DNA of 64,000 nucleotides from Clostridiaceae bacterium BL-3 (GCA_902809985.1 CADDXC010000001.1:2914001-2978000), one strand, 5' to 3'. Numbered from the stretch's first letter, positions 43,345 through 52,496 are shown. Numbers and translations are program-made. The notes: generated from the letters alone by a model not told the origin.

Positions 43345-45147
43345 TTAAGCTTGAGCAAAAACCTCTTCAAATTCATCTGCCTCAAGTTTTTCTTTTTCAA
43401 GCAGTTTCTCAGCAACAGCCCTCAATCTGTTCATATTCTGTGAAAGAAGTTTCTCAGCTTTATTATAGCCTTCATCTATCAATTTCCTTATTTCCTTATC
43501 TATTTCAAAAGCTACTTCTTCACTATAATTCTTACCTTTTCCCAAATCCCTTCCTAAAAACACCTCATCATGCCCCGAGCCAAATGCAATAGGTCCAAGA
43601 TCACTCATTCCATAATCCATTACCATCTTTCTAGCTATAGTCGTAGCTCTCTCAATATCATTTTTAGCTCCAGTACTAATATCACCGATAACTAACTTTT
43701 CTGCCACTCTTCCTCCTAGAAGCCCTACAATTTCATCTTCCAACTTTGCTTTTGACATATAGGAGCTGTCTTTTTCAGGTAGGTGCATGGTATATCCGCC
43801 AGCCATTCCTCTTGGTATTATGCTTATCTGATGAACCGGATCTGAATTAGGTAAAAGCTTCATAACCACTGCATGACCTGCCTCATGGTATGCAGTAAGT
43901 CTTCTATCTTCTTCATCAATAACCTTACTTTTCTTCTCAGGGCCTGCTATAACTCTAGTTACTGCTTCTTCCAATTCATCCATTCCAATTAAAGTTTTAT
44001 TTTTTCTAACTGCCAAAAGAGCAGATTCATTCATCAGGTTTTCTAAATCAGCACCAGTAAACCCTGGAGTCCTCTTTGCCAAAACATCCAATTTCACCTC
44101 ATCGGATAAATGCTTATTCCTGGAATGAACTTTTAATATTTCCTCTCTTCCCTTGACATCTGGAGCACCCACCAATATCTGTCTATCAAATCTTCCAGGT
44201 CTTAACAAGGCAGGATCCAGTATATCAGGTCTATTTGTAGCCGCTATCATTATTATTCCTTCATTAGCGCCAAATCCATCCATCTCAACCAATAGTTGAT
44301 TTAGAGTCTGCTCCCTTTCATCGTGACCTCCACCAAGTCCAGCTCCTCTTTGCCGTCCAACTGCATCTATTTCATCTATAAACACTATACAAGGTGAATT
44401 TTTCTTTGCCTGCTCAAATAAATCTCTTACCCTAGAAGCACCTACACCAACAAACATCTCTACAAAATCAGAACCCGATATGCTAAAAAATGGTACCCCT
44501 GCCTCACCGGATATTGCCTTTGCCAAAAGTGTTTTACCCGTTCCTGGAGGCCCTACGAGTAAAACTCCCTTAGGTATCCTAGCTCCCATCTCTATATATC
44601 TCTTAGGCTGCTTTAGGAAATCCACTATTTCCGCTAGTTCTTCTTTTTCTTCATCTGCCCCCGCAACATCTGCGAAAGTCACTTTTTTCTTATCCGGAGC
44701 CGCCATCTTAGCTCTACTCTTACCAAAATTCATAACATTCCGGTTCCCTCCACCGCCTTGCGACTGCTGAATAAACATGAACCAAAATGCCACAAGCATA
44801 AGTATTACCAGAACTGTAGGTAAATACTGAACCCACATGGGCATTGTAGCTGGCTTGACGTACATTTCTTGAACTTCACCATCTTTAGGATGTTCTCCTA
44901 TAAATTGAAACAGTCTTTCAGATGGAACTACAGTTTCATAAGGTGTTCCATCTTTTAAACTTCCTTGAACTGTCATTTTATCTTCTCTAAGTTGAAAACT
45001 TTTTATATCGTTATTTAACCAATCCTTTTGAAAATCATTGAAAGTAATAGATACTGAATTATTATCGGTTCTCAATAATAGTAATGCAGCAAGAATTACT
45101 AATATAAAAACTATAACCCAGGCCGTTGCACTTGAAAATTTTTTCAT
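43345..45147 (-). CDS. ftsH: ATP-dependent zinc metalloprotease FtsH
   Basis: A 600-residue membrane-anchored AAA protease that degrades damaged membrane proteins and regulators. Two membrane segments (about 8-26 and 108-128) flank an extracytoplasmic domain. The AAA module has Walker A GPPGTGKT, Walker [10 protein letters not shown] and the second region of homology [19 protein letters not shown]. The zinc-binding HEAGH (about residue 417) marks the M41 protease domain. GGGGGG precedes ATG 45147. It follows hpt, as in Bacillus. Confidence 0.97.
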   Translation of the reverse strand: MKKFSSATAWVIVFILVILAALLLLRTDNNSVSITFNDFQKDWLNNDIKSFQLREDKMTVQGSLKDGTPYETVVPSERLFQFIGEHPKDGEVQEMYVKPATMPMWVQYLPTVLVILMLVAFWFMFIQQSQGGGGNRNVMNFGKSRAKMAAPDKKKVTFADVAGADEEKEELAEIVDFLKQPKRYIEMGARIPKGVLLVGPPGTGKTLLAKAISGEAGVPFFSISGSDFVEMFVGVGASRVRDLFEQAKKNSPCIVFIDEIDAVGRQRGAGLGGGHDEREQTLNQLLVEMDGFGANEGIIMIAATNRPDILDPALLRPGRFDRQILVGAPDVKGREEILKVHSRNKHLSDEVKLDVLAKRTPGFTGADLENLMNESALLAVRKNKTLIGMDELEEAVTRVIAGPEKKSKVIDEEDRRLTAYHEAGHAVVMKLLPNSDPVHQISIIPRGMAGGYTMHLPEKDSSYMSKAKLEDEIVGLLGGRVAEKLVIGDISTGAKNDIERATTIARKMVMDYGMSDLGPIAFGSGHDEVFLGRDLGKGKNYSEEVAFEIDKEIRKLIDEGYNKAEKLLSQNMNRLRAVAEKLLEKEKLEADEFEEVFAQA

Positions 45148-45229
45148 TAAAGGCCCCCCTCTCTTTCCAGTTTAATACTGTAAAATTGTATCATAAGTAA
45201 TATCTCTTTACAATAAATTTTAATGCTAA

Positions 45230-45775
45230 TTATTTATAAACTTCCTCCTTTAATATACCAATATATGGAAAATTCCTATATTTTTCTGCATAATCCAATC
45301 CGTATCCTACTAAGAAGTAATCGGGGACTTCAAATCCTATATATTTAACTTTAACATTGACTTTTCTTCTTTCAGCCTTATTTAAGAGAGAAGCTATTTC
45401 TATGCTTTTAGCTTTCCTGCCTTTTAAATAATCAACTAAATATGCCAAAGTTGTACCTGAATCTATAATATCCTCCACTATCAACACATACTTACCTTCT
45501 ATTTCATAATCCAAATCTTTTAAAATTCTTACAACACCTGAACTTTTCGTAGAGTTTCCATAACTGGAAACCGCCATAAAATCCATACTACATGGAATAG
45601 TTATCTGTCTCAGCAAATCTGCCATAAATGGGACTGATCCTTTTAATATACCCACCAGCAATAGATCTTTGCCCTCATAATCTCTACTTACTTTTTTTCC
45701 TATTTCCCTAACTTTTCCTTTTATCGTGTTCTCATCAAGCAATACTTCTCTAATATCATCACTTATAGTACTCAT
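45230..45775 (-). CDS. hpt: hypoxanthine phosphoribosyltransferase
   Basis: A 181-residue purine salvage enzyme converting hypoxanthine or guanine plus PRPP to IMP or GMP. The PRPP-binding motif is VLIVEDIIDSGTTL (about 98-111), and VGILKGSVPFMADL and the purine-site segment around VPDYFLVGYGLDYAEKYRN are present. The GGGGAAC binding site lies in the end of tilS, whose stop is three bases before this ATG. The order tilS-hpt-ftsH is conserved in Firmicutes. Confidence 0.96.
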   Translation of the reverse strand: MSTISDDIREVLLDENTIKGKVREIGKKVSRDYEGKDLLLVGILKGSVPFMADLLRQITIPCSMDFMAVSSYGNSTKSSGVVRILKDLDYEIEGKYVLIVEDIIDSGTTLAYLVDYLKGRKAKSIEIASLLNKAERRKVNVKVKYIGFEVPDYFLVGYGLDYAEKYRNFPYIGILKEEVYK

Positions 45776-45778
45776 GAT

Positions 45779-47167
45779 TTATAGTTCCCCGCTTTCAAAT
45801 CCTATAGTTAAAATGGTTTTACTATTTTTATCAACTTTAAAAAGTTCACTTATTCTATATCCAACTACCCATCCAATTTTGTCGCCAAAACATATTAATT
45901 GGACGTTATCCCTTGTGTCTTTGGGTACCTTTAAATCTATAAAAAGATCTTTTAGTTTCTTTTTCCCTGTCATTCCAAGTGGTATTATCCTATCCCCCTT
46001 TTTTCTATTCCTCAACACTATATCTCCCTGTATCTTATCATAATCAAAATATTGAATAAACCTATTTTGATTATAGCTCACATATCCTCCCATGTCAGTT
46101 AGTTTCAAATAGATTCTTGAATTAATATTCGGAATGTAATTGCACCCAATTTTCAATTTATATTGTTCCGAGCAGAATTTATTAGTTTTCATTGTATTTT
46201 TTCTTATTATTATATTACCATAGTCATTCACTGCTAAAATATTATGCGGAAGCATCAGCTCTTTACCTGTGGAATGTTTTTGAATATCTATTATGCCAAG
46301 TATATGAACTTTTTCAAAGTCTATCAAACTTTTAGCTATACTTTTTAATGAAAACCTAACTATTCTAGTTAATATGGCTTTTTTCTCTAAAAATGCCTCC
46401 TTAAATATTATAACCTTTTCTGGCTTTATATCACAATATTTTTTAAATTTTTCCCTTGAAATATATTCTAAATAGTCATTATCTACTTTTATTGTCTCCG
46501 AAAATCTATTTAATACTTCAATTATATCCTTATTAAAATTTTTCTGTATATATGGTATAAGCTCTAATCTTATTTTGTTTCTGGAATATACCGTTTCAAA
46601 ATTAGTCTTATCAACTCTGGGTTGAAGGTTATTATCACTGCAATATTTTTCAATTTCAGTTCTGGTATTATGTATTAGTGGTCTTACAAAGATGTCATCT
46701 CTTATCGGTCTTATCCCAATAAGTCCATTTAATCCAGCTCCCCTTATAATTCTCATTAAGATCGTTTCTGCCTGATCATTAGCATTATGTGCTATAGCTA
46801 TCTTTTGAGCTCCCAGCTCAATTTTAAGTCTTTTAAAAAACTTATATCTTTCTTCTCTTCCTGCACTTTCACAGGAAATATTCCTCTTTTTAGCTATACT
46901 ATCTATATCTATCTTTAAGCTTTTAAATTCAATTTCTAGGTTTTTACAAAATCTTTTTACATATAATTCATCCTCATCAGCCTCAATACCCCTCAGACAA
47001 TGATTTACATGGGCTGCAACCAGTGTAATATTTAATTTCTTACGTAAAATATATAATATATGTAACAGGCATATAGAATCTGGCCCTCCCGACACAGCCA
47101 CTATTACTTTATCATTGCTATTAAACATCTTATTTTTTTTTATAGTATTCAATACAGATTCTATCAA
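45779..47167 (-). CDS. tilS: tRNA(Ile)-lysidine synthetase TilS
   Basis: A 462-residue enzyme that attaches lysine to C34 of tRNA-Ile2 so that it reads AUA codons. The N-terminal PP-loop AVSGGPDSICLLH (P-loop pyrophosphatase motif) and HNANDQAETILMRIIRGAGL are diagnostic; C-terminal TilS domains include LRNRKKGDRIIPLGMTGKKKLKDLF. The start is placed at TTG 47167, eight bases after GGGAAG. The long C-terminal half fits the Bacillus-type enzyme. It is translationally close to hpt (three bases apart). Confidence 0.94.
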   Translation of the reverse strand: MIESVLNTIKKNKMFNSNDKVIVAVSGGPDSICLLHILYILRKKLNITLVAAHVNHCLRGIEADEDELYVKRFCKNLEIEFKSLKIDIDSIAKKRNISCESAGREERYKFFKRLKIELGAQKIAIAHNANDQAETILMRIIRGAGLNGLIGIRPIRDDIFVRPLIHNTRTEIEKYCSDNNLQPRVDKTNFETVYSRNKIRLELIPYIQKNFNKDIIEVLNRFSETIKVDNDYLEYISREKFKKYCDIKPEKVIIFKEAFLEKKAILTRIVRFSLKSIAKSLIDFEKVHILGIIDIQKHSTGKELMLPHNILAVNDYGNIIIRKNTMKTNKFCSEQYKLKIGCNYIPNINSRIYLKLTDMGGYVSYNQNRFIQYFDYDKIQGDIVLRNRKKGDRIIPLGMTGKKKLKDLFIDLKVPKDTRDNVQLICFGDKIGWVVGYRISELFKVDKNSKTILTIGFESGEL

Positions 47168-47267
47168 AACAAGCACTTCCCAAATCAAAAATCTTTATCA
47201 TAATATGTTATTACATTATACCATAAATATATTATTTTTTGTGGTCAAATAGTATACTACCTATTTA

Positions 47268-47297
47268 GGCTGTTGATCCTATAAATCATCAACAGCC
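47268..47297 (-). terminator. hairpin after spoIIE (possible terminator)
   Basis: GGCTGTTGAT (47268-47277) and ATCAACAGCC (47288-47297) pair perfectly over 10 bp. The minus-strand tail TAAATAGG is not a good T-run, so it may act as an mRNA 3'-end structure. It lies 50 bp after the spoIIE stop. Confidence 0.5.
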
Positions 47298-47346
47298 CAA
47301 CTCTTATAATATAAAAAATTCTCAATTCTATCATCATCATATCCCA

Positions 47347-49734
47347 TTAATAAAGACTATATATTTTTTCAACTATCACTGTCATATCATCCTTTATTTT
47401 TCCGCCAGACAATTCTTTAGCTCTGTCAATTATTTTCTGACACATTTCTTTTGGATCTGTGCAATCCAACTTTTTTAAAAATTCCACCATCCACTGAAAA
47501 TTCCCCGTAGTTTCACTGTCATAATCCAGTACTCCATCACTTACCATTACTACAAAATCTCCATTAATTATTCTTTTGTCGGTTATATCTATATCCGGTT
47601 TATCCAATACCCCTATAGGAAGAGTTTTGGATTTTATAACTATTATGTCATCTCCCCTTTTTATAAAGCTAGCTGCTGCCCCCATCTTTATAAAATTTAT
47701 CTCCCCTTCATATAAATTCACACTACTTAAATCCAAAGTGGAAAATTTTTCATCCTCATTAAATTTAATACCCATGATAGAATTCACTGTATTAATGGCA
47801 GTCATTTTTTTAAACCCTGAATTAGTAAACTTTTCTATAAGTTCAACTGTAGCAGTGCTCTCTTGACCTGCCTGAGGCCCCGAACCCATGCCATCACTTA
47901 TTATTGTCATATATGTCCCGTCTGGCAATTTGCCAAAGCTATAACTATCTCCATTATATTTTTCACCATCTTTGCAATTTCCACTGACATAAGTTGCTAC
48001 ATGATATTTAGGCATTTCCTCAAAAGTTATACTGCAGGTACCCATAGAATAATTTATATTGCACCCCTTATCATTTACACACATTAATTTGCCTGAAACA
48101 CTATTTATAAGTGGCAGCACATCCTTCATGCACTTTTGTTTCCCTCCACAAGCTTCCATAGATAAATTCACAATTAGATGATTTTTTCTATCATTAAAAC
48201 AAAATACATCTTTATAACGTATATTTTCCTTATTTAAAATTCTTCGGATATCATTTTCAATTTCAGGATTAAATTTTATATCAGAATCAAAATCTTCCGC
48301 TATTTCTGCCACTGTTCTGCCCATGTTTTCTATCTGAGACGCTAGAAGTTCCCTGCATTCTCCCAGTCTTATTCTCCACATCTCATCCACAATATAATTG
48401 TTTATGATTTCCTCAGTATTTTTCATTAGAAGGGTTCGCTTAATACATTTCCTTTGAATTTCCTCTGGAATATGTTTTTTATTTTCCTGATAATTTTGTA
48501 TTAATTCCACAAATGCATTATAGGTATAAAAAGTTTCTCTTCTCCAGCACATGGACTTCATATCACAGCTCGTGCAAACCCTATCTGCTAAATTTTCCAC
48601 AAGAGCACTGCTCTTATTTTTCATAGCCAGTTTATCATTTTCAGCCAGTTCAGCTAGAACAGATGACATATTAACAAGCACACCAGAGAAGTTGTCCAAT
48701 TTTTTTGTGAAAATAGATTTGATTTTGCCTGCATAATTTTCTTTTAAATATTCCTGCTTTTTCCGGCAATCCAACTCCAATTCCACCTTTTTATATATTC
48801 CTTTAGGTATGGCAAGGAATATAATGCAGCTTATAATTACCTCTATAATTTTAAATTCGGCACCTATATTAGAATACATCTTCAATATAGCAAAGGCTAC
48901 AATATAAGCTGAACCACTAAACCATTTACCTGTTTCTCTAAATACACCTGATACAAGCCCACATAACCCATAAACTGCAGTGTAAATTATCACATCATTA
49001 GAGGTAACTCCTATAATAGTTCCCATTGCCACCCCTGCTGCTGCACCTGAAGTACTTCCTTTTACATAACCTAATATGAGAATAAAACTCAAGGCTATTA
49101 TATTCCTAATGGATATTCCGCCTATACTGCTTCCCCAAGTTCCCGCTATAATTAAAGATATAGTTATAGCCATGCTAATTATCTCTTCACTGTTATATAA
49201 ATGCCGCGTTTTTGATTTTTTAAAGCATATTATAGAATAGCTAATAATATAATATAATGAGAAGATACATAGAATTTCAAAAACGGAATTAAATGCAGCT
49301 ACTCCAGCAGTTAATTTAACTACAATAAGTTTATAAAAAAAGAATTCTAAAAATGTAGTTGAAAACAACCAAACAAGCTTCTTATTTTTATCTATACTTT
49401 TTAAAATATAATTCAACAAAGCTAATGTGACAGTTATTGTACAGTATACTGGTAAATACTTTACATTTCCATATATAGATATATATCCGAGAAGCGTGCC
49501 AAGAGCTGCTGCTAGTGAAGGTATCTGCTTTTCACACGCCGCTATTGATATGAAAAATGCTATTCCAAAAGGTGCCATAAGATTTACCATCATAACTCTT
49601 CCCACTAAGAAACCTGCTAAAAAGTAAAATGCCAGTTTAATAATAAGATCTAGATTTTTAAATTTACTCTTTTTCCTCTCACTACTTATTTTTTTTGTTC
49701 GTTGATAAGGAAAAACTTCTGCTCCGTATTGCAT
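47347..49734 (-). CDS. spoIIE: stage II sporulation protein E, serine phosphatase
   Basis: A 795-residue sporulation protein. The N-terminal third has about ten membrane segments (residues 35-330), a middle region follows, and the C-terminal PP2C-type phosphatase domain (about 585-795) has SDGMGSGPQAGQES and VMVSDGVLDYD with metal-binding aspartates. SpoIIE dephosphorylates SpoIIAA to release sigma-F in the forespore and acts in asymmetric division. A cysteine cluster (CTSCDMKSMCW) sits in the middle region. The start is placed at ATG 49734, five bases after GGGGTGA. The upstream promoter at 49769-49801 has a 21-bp spacer. Confidence 0.97.
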   Translation of the reverse strand: MQYGAEVFPYQRTKKISSERKKSKFKNLDLIIKLAFYFLAGFLVGRVMMVNLMAPFGIAFFISIAACEKQIPSLAAALGTLLGYISIYGNVKYLPVYCTITVTLALLNYILKSIDKNKKLVWLFSTTFLEFFFYKLIVVKLTAGVAAFNSVFEILCIFSLYYIISYSIICFKKSKTRHLYNSEEIISMAITISLIIAGTWGSSIGGISIRNIIALSFILILGYVKGSTSGAAAGVAMGTIIGVTSNDVIIYTAVYGLCGLVSGVFRETGKWFSGSAYIVAFAILKMYSNIGAEFKIIEVIISCIIFLAIPKGIYKKVELELDCRKKQEYLKENYAGKIKSIFTKKLDNFSGVLVNMSSVLAELAENDKLAMKNKSSALVENLADRVCTSCDMKSMCWRRETFYTYNAFVELIQNYQENKKHIPEEIQRKCIKRTLLMKNTEEIINNYIVDEMWRIRLGECRELLASQIENMGRTVAEIAEDFDSDIKFNPEIENDIRRILNKENIRYKDVFCFNDRKNHLIVNLSMEACGGKQKCMKDVLPLINSVSGKLMCVNDKGCNINYSMGTCSITFEEMPKYHVATYVSGNCKDGEKYNGDSYSFGKLPDGTYMTIISDGMGSGPQAGQESTATVELIEKFTNSGFKKMTAINTVNSIMGIKFNEDEKFSTLDLSSVNLYEGEINFIKMGAAASFIKRGDDIIVIKSKTLPIGVLDKPDIDITDKRIINGDFVVMVSDGVLDYDSETTGNFQWMVEFLKKLDCTDPKEMCQKIIDRAKELSGGKIKDDMTVIVEKIYSLY

Positions 49735-49768
49735 CAATATCACCCCACCCTATAAAATCACTTTCTTT

Positions 49769-49801
49769 ATTATAGCAATATCTTATGGAAATAAATGTCA
49801 G
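49769..49801 (-). promoter_or_regulatory. spoIIE promoter with 21-bp spacer (Spo0A-type)
   Basis: On the minus strand CTGACA (49801-49796) and TATAAT (49774-49769) are 21 bp apart. In Bacillus subtilis the Spo0A-activated spoIIE and spoIIG promoters have the same unusual spacing. A TTCTGACA overlapping the -35 resembles, imperfectly, the reverse of the 0A box TGTCGAA. Confidence 0.6.
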
Positions 49802-49925
49802 AAGGTGAGGTGTATTCATATTTTTTTTAGGACATTAATTTCTATGTTTTTTCTATAATTTTCCTTTTAGACAATTAGGCTTAAAAAATACCATTGAATT
49901 TTAATATATGTACTGGAAAATTTTT

Positions 49926-50020
49926 TTATCCACATGTAATCATCAATATTTATCTACAATGTTTATAATTCTACTTATATTATAAAATCCACAAAATCCA
50001 ATGTAGAACTTTGTGTATAA
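49926..50020. promoter_or_regulatory. cluster of DnaA boxes upstream of spoIIE
   Basis: TTATCCACA (49926-49934, plus strand) is a perfect DnaA box. TTATCTACA (49950-49958) differs by one base, and TTATACACA is present on the minus strand (50020-50012), fitting TTATNCACA. AAATCCACA (49985-49993) is a weaker match. All lie in a very AT-rich, gene-free gap between the tRNA cluster and spoIIE. Apart from these and the spoIIE promoter I see nothing else in this gap. Confidence 0.5.
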
Positions 50021-50041
50021 ATGTTTATTATTTAAACATAA

Positions 50042-50069
50042 AAGGACTTGTTAAATTTAACAAGTCCTT
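50042..50069 (-). terminator. terminator of the tRNA cluster
   Basis: AAGGACTTGTTAAA and TTTAACAAGTCCTT form a perfect 28-bp palindrome followed on the minus strand by TTATGTTTAA. It is six bases beyond the tRNA-Met 3' end. Confidence 0.75.
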
Positions 50070-50074
50070 ACTAT

Positions 50075-50151
50075 TGGTAGCGGAAATAGGAATTGAACCT
50101 ATGACACTTCGGGTATGAACCGAATGCTCTCGCCATCTGAGCTATTCCGCC
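50075..50151 (-). tRNA. tRNA-Met (CAT), elongator
   Basis: A 77-nt cloverleaf on the minus strand: acceptor arms GGCGGAA and TTTCCGCT region, anticodon loop TTCATAC with anticodon CAT, T-arm GTTCAATTC and encoded CCA. The paired first position (G with C) and anticodon stem TTCGG/CCGAA distinguish it from the initiator beside it. The CAT anticodon could in principle be lysidine-modified for Ile, given the tilS gene nearby, but I call Met. Confidence 0.88.
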
Positions 50152-50165
50152 ATATTATATACAAT

Positions 50166-50241
<76 letters not shown>

Positions 50242-50250
50242 TCATTATTC

Positions 50251-50339
50251 TGGTGCTGAAGACCGGAATCGAACCGGTACGGGTTTTAAAGCCCGCAGGA
50301 TTTTAAGTCCTGTGCGTCTGCCTGTTCCGCCACTCCAGC
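50251..50339 (-). tRNA. tRNA-Leu (TAA)
   Basis: An 89-nt class II tRNA with a long variable arm (GCGGGCTTTAAAACCCG). Acceptor arms start GCTGGAG, the anticodon loop is CTTAAAA with anticodon TAA, and CCA is encoded. First gene of the Leu-fMet-Met cluster. Confidence 0.96.
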
Positions 50340-50433
50340 AATATTTAACAGTTTCTCAACTTGACGACATAAGTTATTATATATGATAAATAGAATATTG
50401 TCAACAATTTTATAAAACTTTTATTTTAAAACA

Positions 50434-50458
50434 AAAGAGGTCATCTGCAGACCTCTTT
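50434..50458 (-). terminator. terminator of the yabP-yabR gene group
   Basis: AAAGAGGTC (50434-50442) and GACCTCTTT (50450-50458) pair over 9 bp. The minus strand continues TGTTTTA. It lies 11 bases after the yabR stop. Confidence 0.8.
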
Positions 50459-50468
50459 AAATTTATAA

Positions 50469-50879
50469 TCAATAATTAGACGATTTTTTATAACCTTTTC
50501 CTTTAGAATCCTGATGTTTTTTTATGTCTTGAAATCTCTCTTCACTATCTTTTAAAAACTTAGATAACCTGTCTTCAAAACTGCCTTGATTTTGCTTGTT
50601 ATTTTCCTTTTGCCAGTCTATCTCTAATGGTCTCAAACTCTTCTTATCCTGATCTACTTGCTTCATAGATAAACTTATCTTGCCATTATCATCGATAGAA
50701 ATCACCTTAACTTTTACCTTATCCTTTTCCTTTAAATAGTCCCTTATATTTTTAACATAAGTATCTGATACCTCAGATATATGGACTAACCCAGTTTTAC
50801 CCTCAACTTCTACAAAGGCTCCAAAACTAGTAATATTGACTACCGTACCTTCTAGTATGCTTCCTGCCTTCAAGGTCAT
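50469..50879 (-). CDS. yabR: S1 RNA-binding domain protein (YabR)
   Basis: A 136-residue protein with an N-terminal S1 domain (residues 3-72: GSILEGTVVNITSFGAFVEV, TGLVHISEVSDTYV, VKVKVISIDDNGKISLSMK) and a charged, lysine-rich tail. It is related to the S1 domain of polynucleotide phosphorylase and presumably binds RNA or the ribosome. AGGAGGAG precedes the ATG. Its position after divIC matches Bacillus yabR, which supports the name. Confidence 0.9.
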   Translation of the reverse strand: MTLKAGSILEGTVVNITSFGAFVEVEGKTGLVHISEVSDTYVKNIRDYLKEKDKVKVKVISIDDNGKISLSMKQVDQDKKSLRPLEIDWQKENNKQNQGSFEDRLSKFLKDSEERFQDIKKHQDSKGKGYKKSSNY

Positions 50880-50924
50880 ATTAAAAAGACTCCTCCTTAA
50901 AAATAATACTTATATACTAATATT

Positions 50925-50990
50925 TTACTCTTCTAGTTTTAATAGAGTAGGACTTCTTGGATCTTGCCCAAAAATTTTTCCTGCTTCCAC
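50925..50990 (-). CDS. possible 21-residue ORF between divIC and yabR
   Basis: GTG 50990 is preceded by GGAGG ten bases ahead and opens a frame of 21 codons (MEAGKIFGQDPRSPTLLKLEE) ending at TAA 50927-50925. The 179-bp gap holds little else. The composition is coding-like rather than simple AT-rich, but I cannot tell whether it is translated or the tail of an older gene. Confidence 0.35.
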   Translation of the reverse strand: MEAGKIFGQDPRSPTLLKLEE

Positions 50991-51058
50991 AATTATTTAT
51001 CCTCCATCATCCTGCAGATATAATTTAAAAATTCTGCTATAGTTTTTTATAATATAAT

Positions 51059-51331
51059 TCATTTATTATTATCTATTACAGGAGTTTCACCTTGTTTAAT
51101 AAGACCCAACTTCTCTCTGGCTAATTTTTCTATATATATGTCAGATGCAGACATTTTAATTTCATCCTGTAATTTTTGGTTTTTTACCTTCAGCTTTTGT
51201 TCTTCAGTTTTTCTCTCGACTATTTGCTTTTTTATATTCTGCATAGTAATCTGCTGGCTTACGAATATATAGCCTATGTATAAAACTAACAGTAAAAAGA
51301 ATATATTCTTCCATTTAACCTTTATCTTCAA
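51059..51331 (-). CDS. divIC: septum formation initiator DivIC/FtsB family
   Basis: A 90-residue bitopic protein: short basic N-terminus, one membrane segment (about residues 9-26), then a coiled coil (IKKQIVERKTEEQKLKVKNQ) and the family's C-terminal EKLAREKLGLIKQGE-like block (IEKLAREKLGLIKQGETPV). It is part of the divisome complex with FtsL and FtsQ/DivIB. Two adjacent TTG codons can start it; the second (51331) is better placed after GGTGAT. The gene order yabQ-divIC-yabR is as in Bacillus. Confidence 0.9.
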   Translation of the reverse strand: MKIKVKWKNIFFLLLVLYIGYIFVSQQITMQNIKKQIVERKTEEQKLKVKNQKLQDEIKMSASDIYIEKLAREKLGLIKQGETPVIDNNK

Positions 51332-51465
51332 CAATAATCACCAGTTTCTTTAATTAAAACTTTTATCTAAACTATATTAGATGCCTATGAGAACATAATC
51401 TTATCTTCAATTATCACAAATAACATTATATTTATATTGTAATTTGATTTTTAATTTTCTTCAAG

Positions 51466-51876
51466 TTAATTCTTATAATTTCTTTTATTTTTTTTCTTAA
51501 TTATATAAATAACGTACTGAAAAAAATATACTAGAGTATTTAAAATTACCCTGAATACCCTTCCCAATATTCTAAACAATTTTTCATAAAAGCCTATAAA
51601 TATGCGGCTAAAAATTTTTAAATACAAATATATACCCACTGCCAATAAAATGTATACATACATTCTTAAATAAGCATAATTAGTATACATCAAAAATACA
51701 AATACAATTACAGCTGTAAACAACCAAAATAGAGTGTCTTCTATAAACATTATTATTTTATTTAAGCCACTTAATCCCCTTATTAACCTGTAAAAATCAA
51801 ACAGCACCCCAGTTATTATTCCTGCCATAATACTAAACAATATAATTCTGACCTGATCACCTATTGATATAATCAT
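51466..51876 (-). CDS. yabQ: spore cortex/coat biosynthesis protein YabQ
   Basis: A 136-residue membrane protein with about four segments. The N-terminal block IRIILFSIMAGIITGVLFDFYR is typical of YabQ, a forespore-surface protein needed for cortex formation and coat attachment in Bacillus. The C-terminus is strongly basic (IIKKKNKRNYKN). It lies 11 bp after yabP and is likely expressed with it from the sigma-E-like promoter at 52203-52231. Confidence 0.87.
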   Translation of the reverse strand: MIISIGDQVRIILFSIMAGIITGVLFDFYRLIRGLSGLNKIIMFIEDTLFWLFTAVIVFVFLMYTNYAYLRMYVYILLAVGIYLYLKIFSRIFIGFYEKLFRILGRVFRVILNTLVYFFQYVIYIIKKKNKRNYKN

Positions 51877-51887
51877 AATAATCCTAA

Positions 51888-52178
51888 CTACTTAAACATT
51901 TTAGACAATAAATTATGCTTTTTCTTCTTAGGCTCATTATTTATATAAACACAGGAATTTATAGTGCCTATTATACTAACATCACCATTTTGGACATCTA
52001 ATTTATTCATCTTTAAATCTTTACCCTTAATATCAAGAATTCCAAGATTGGTATTTAACGATATTTGATCCTCATTAAAACTTATAACTTCAATAATACC
52101 TGTTAGTATTAACTTTTTCCTATTTTCAAGACTTAGTAGGCTCTTTTTGTCTTCAAGCTTTATTTCTTTTTTCTCCAT
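51888..52178 (-). CDS. yabP: sporulation protein YabP
   Basis: A 96-residue protein of the YabP/YqfC family, predicted all-beta. NRKKLILTGIIEVISFNEDQ and ILDIKGKDLKMNKLDVQNGD are the family core. It acts with YabQ at the mother-cell side of the developing spore. GGAGGGGATG precedes the ATG. A sigma-E-like promoter lies in the 57-bp gap before it, so this gene and yabQ can be switched on separately from rqcP upstream. Confidence 0.9.
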   Translation of the reverse strand: MEKKEIKLEDKKSLLSLENRKKLILTGIIEVISFNEDQISLNTNLGILDIKGKDLKMNKLDVQNGDVSIIGTINSCVYINNEPKKKKHNLLSKMFK

Positions 52179-52202
52179 AAAACATCCCCTCCACCTATAA
52201 TA

Positions 52203-52231
52203 AATATATGTGGCTGGAATAATTTATATTA
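52203..52231 (-). promoter_or_regulatory. sigma-E-like promoter of yabP-yabQ
   Basis: On the minus strand TAATATA (52231-52225), 14 bp, then CATATATT (52210-52203). This fits the sigma-E pattern (ATA-type -35, CATA-type -10, 14-16 bp spacer). In Bacillus, yabP and yabQ are expressed in the mother cell from a sigma-E promoter. Confidence 0.55.
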
Positions 52232-52235
52232 CTTT

Positions 52236-52496
52236 CTATTTCACATCTTTTGTCTCCGCAATTATTTTATACATATTTTGAACATCTTCCTTTTTAACAT
52301 AATTTTTAACATTTAAAATTTTTGCTTTAAGACTATTGTTTGCATATATGATTTCTATTACGTCTCCCTCTTTGATCTCAGTGCTAGGTTTTGCCACTTT
52401 ACCGTTTACTATAACCCTTCCACTTTCACAGGCTTCTTTTGCAACGGTTCTTCTCTTTATTATTCTAGATACTTTAAGATATTTATCTAACCTCAT
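52236..52496 (-). CDS. rqcP: S4-domain RNA-binding protein RqcP (YabO)
   Basis: An 86-residue protein made almost wholly of an S4 domain (MRLDKYLKVSRIIKRRTVAK, GRVIVNGKVAKPSTEIKEGD). It belongs to the Hsp15/YabO group; in Bacillus this protein (RqcP) helps RqcH add alanine tails to stalled peptides on 50S subunits. AAGGAG precedes the ATG. It follows hup after a hairpin at 52518-52547. Confidence 0.92.
   Translation of the reverse strand: MRLDKYLKVSRIIKRRTVAKEACESGRVIVNGKVAKPSTEIKEGDVIEIIYANNSLKAKILNVKNYVKKEDVQNMYKIIAETKDVK

Noticed and set aside
49926-50020. DnaA-box cluster taken as the replication origin
   Set aside because: No dnaA or dnaN gene is nearby, only about three good boxes are present, and gene orientation puts the origin beyond the right edge.
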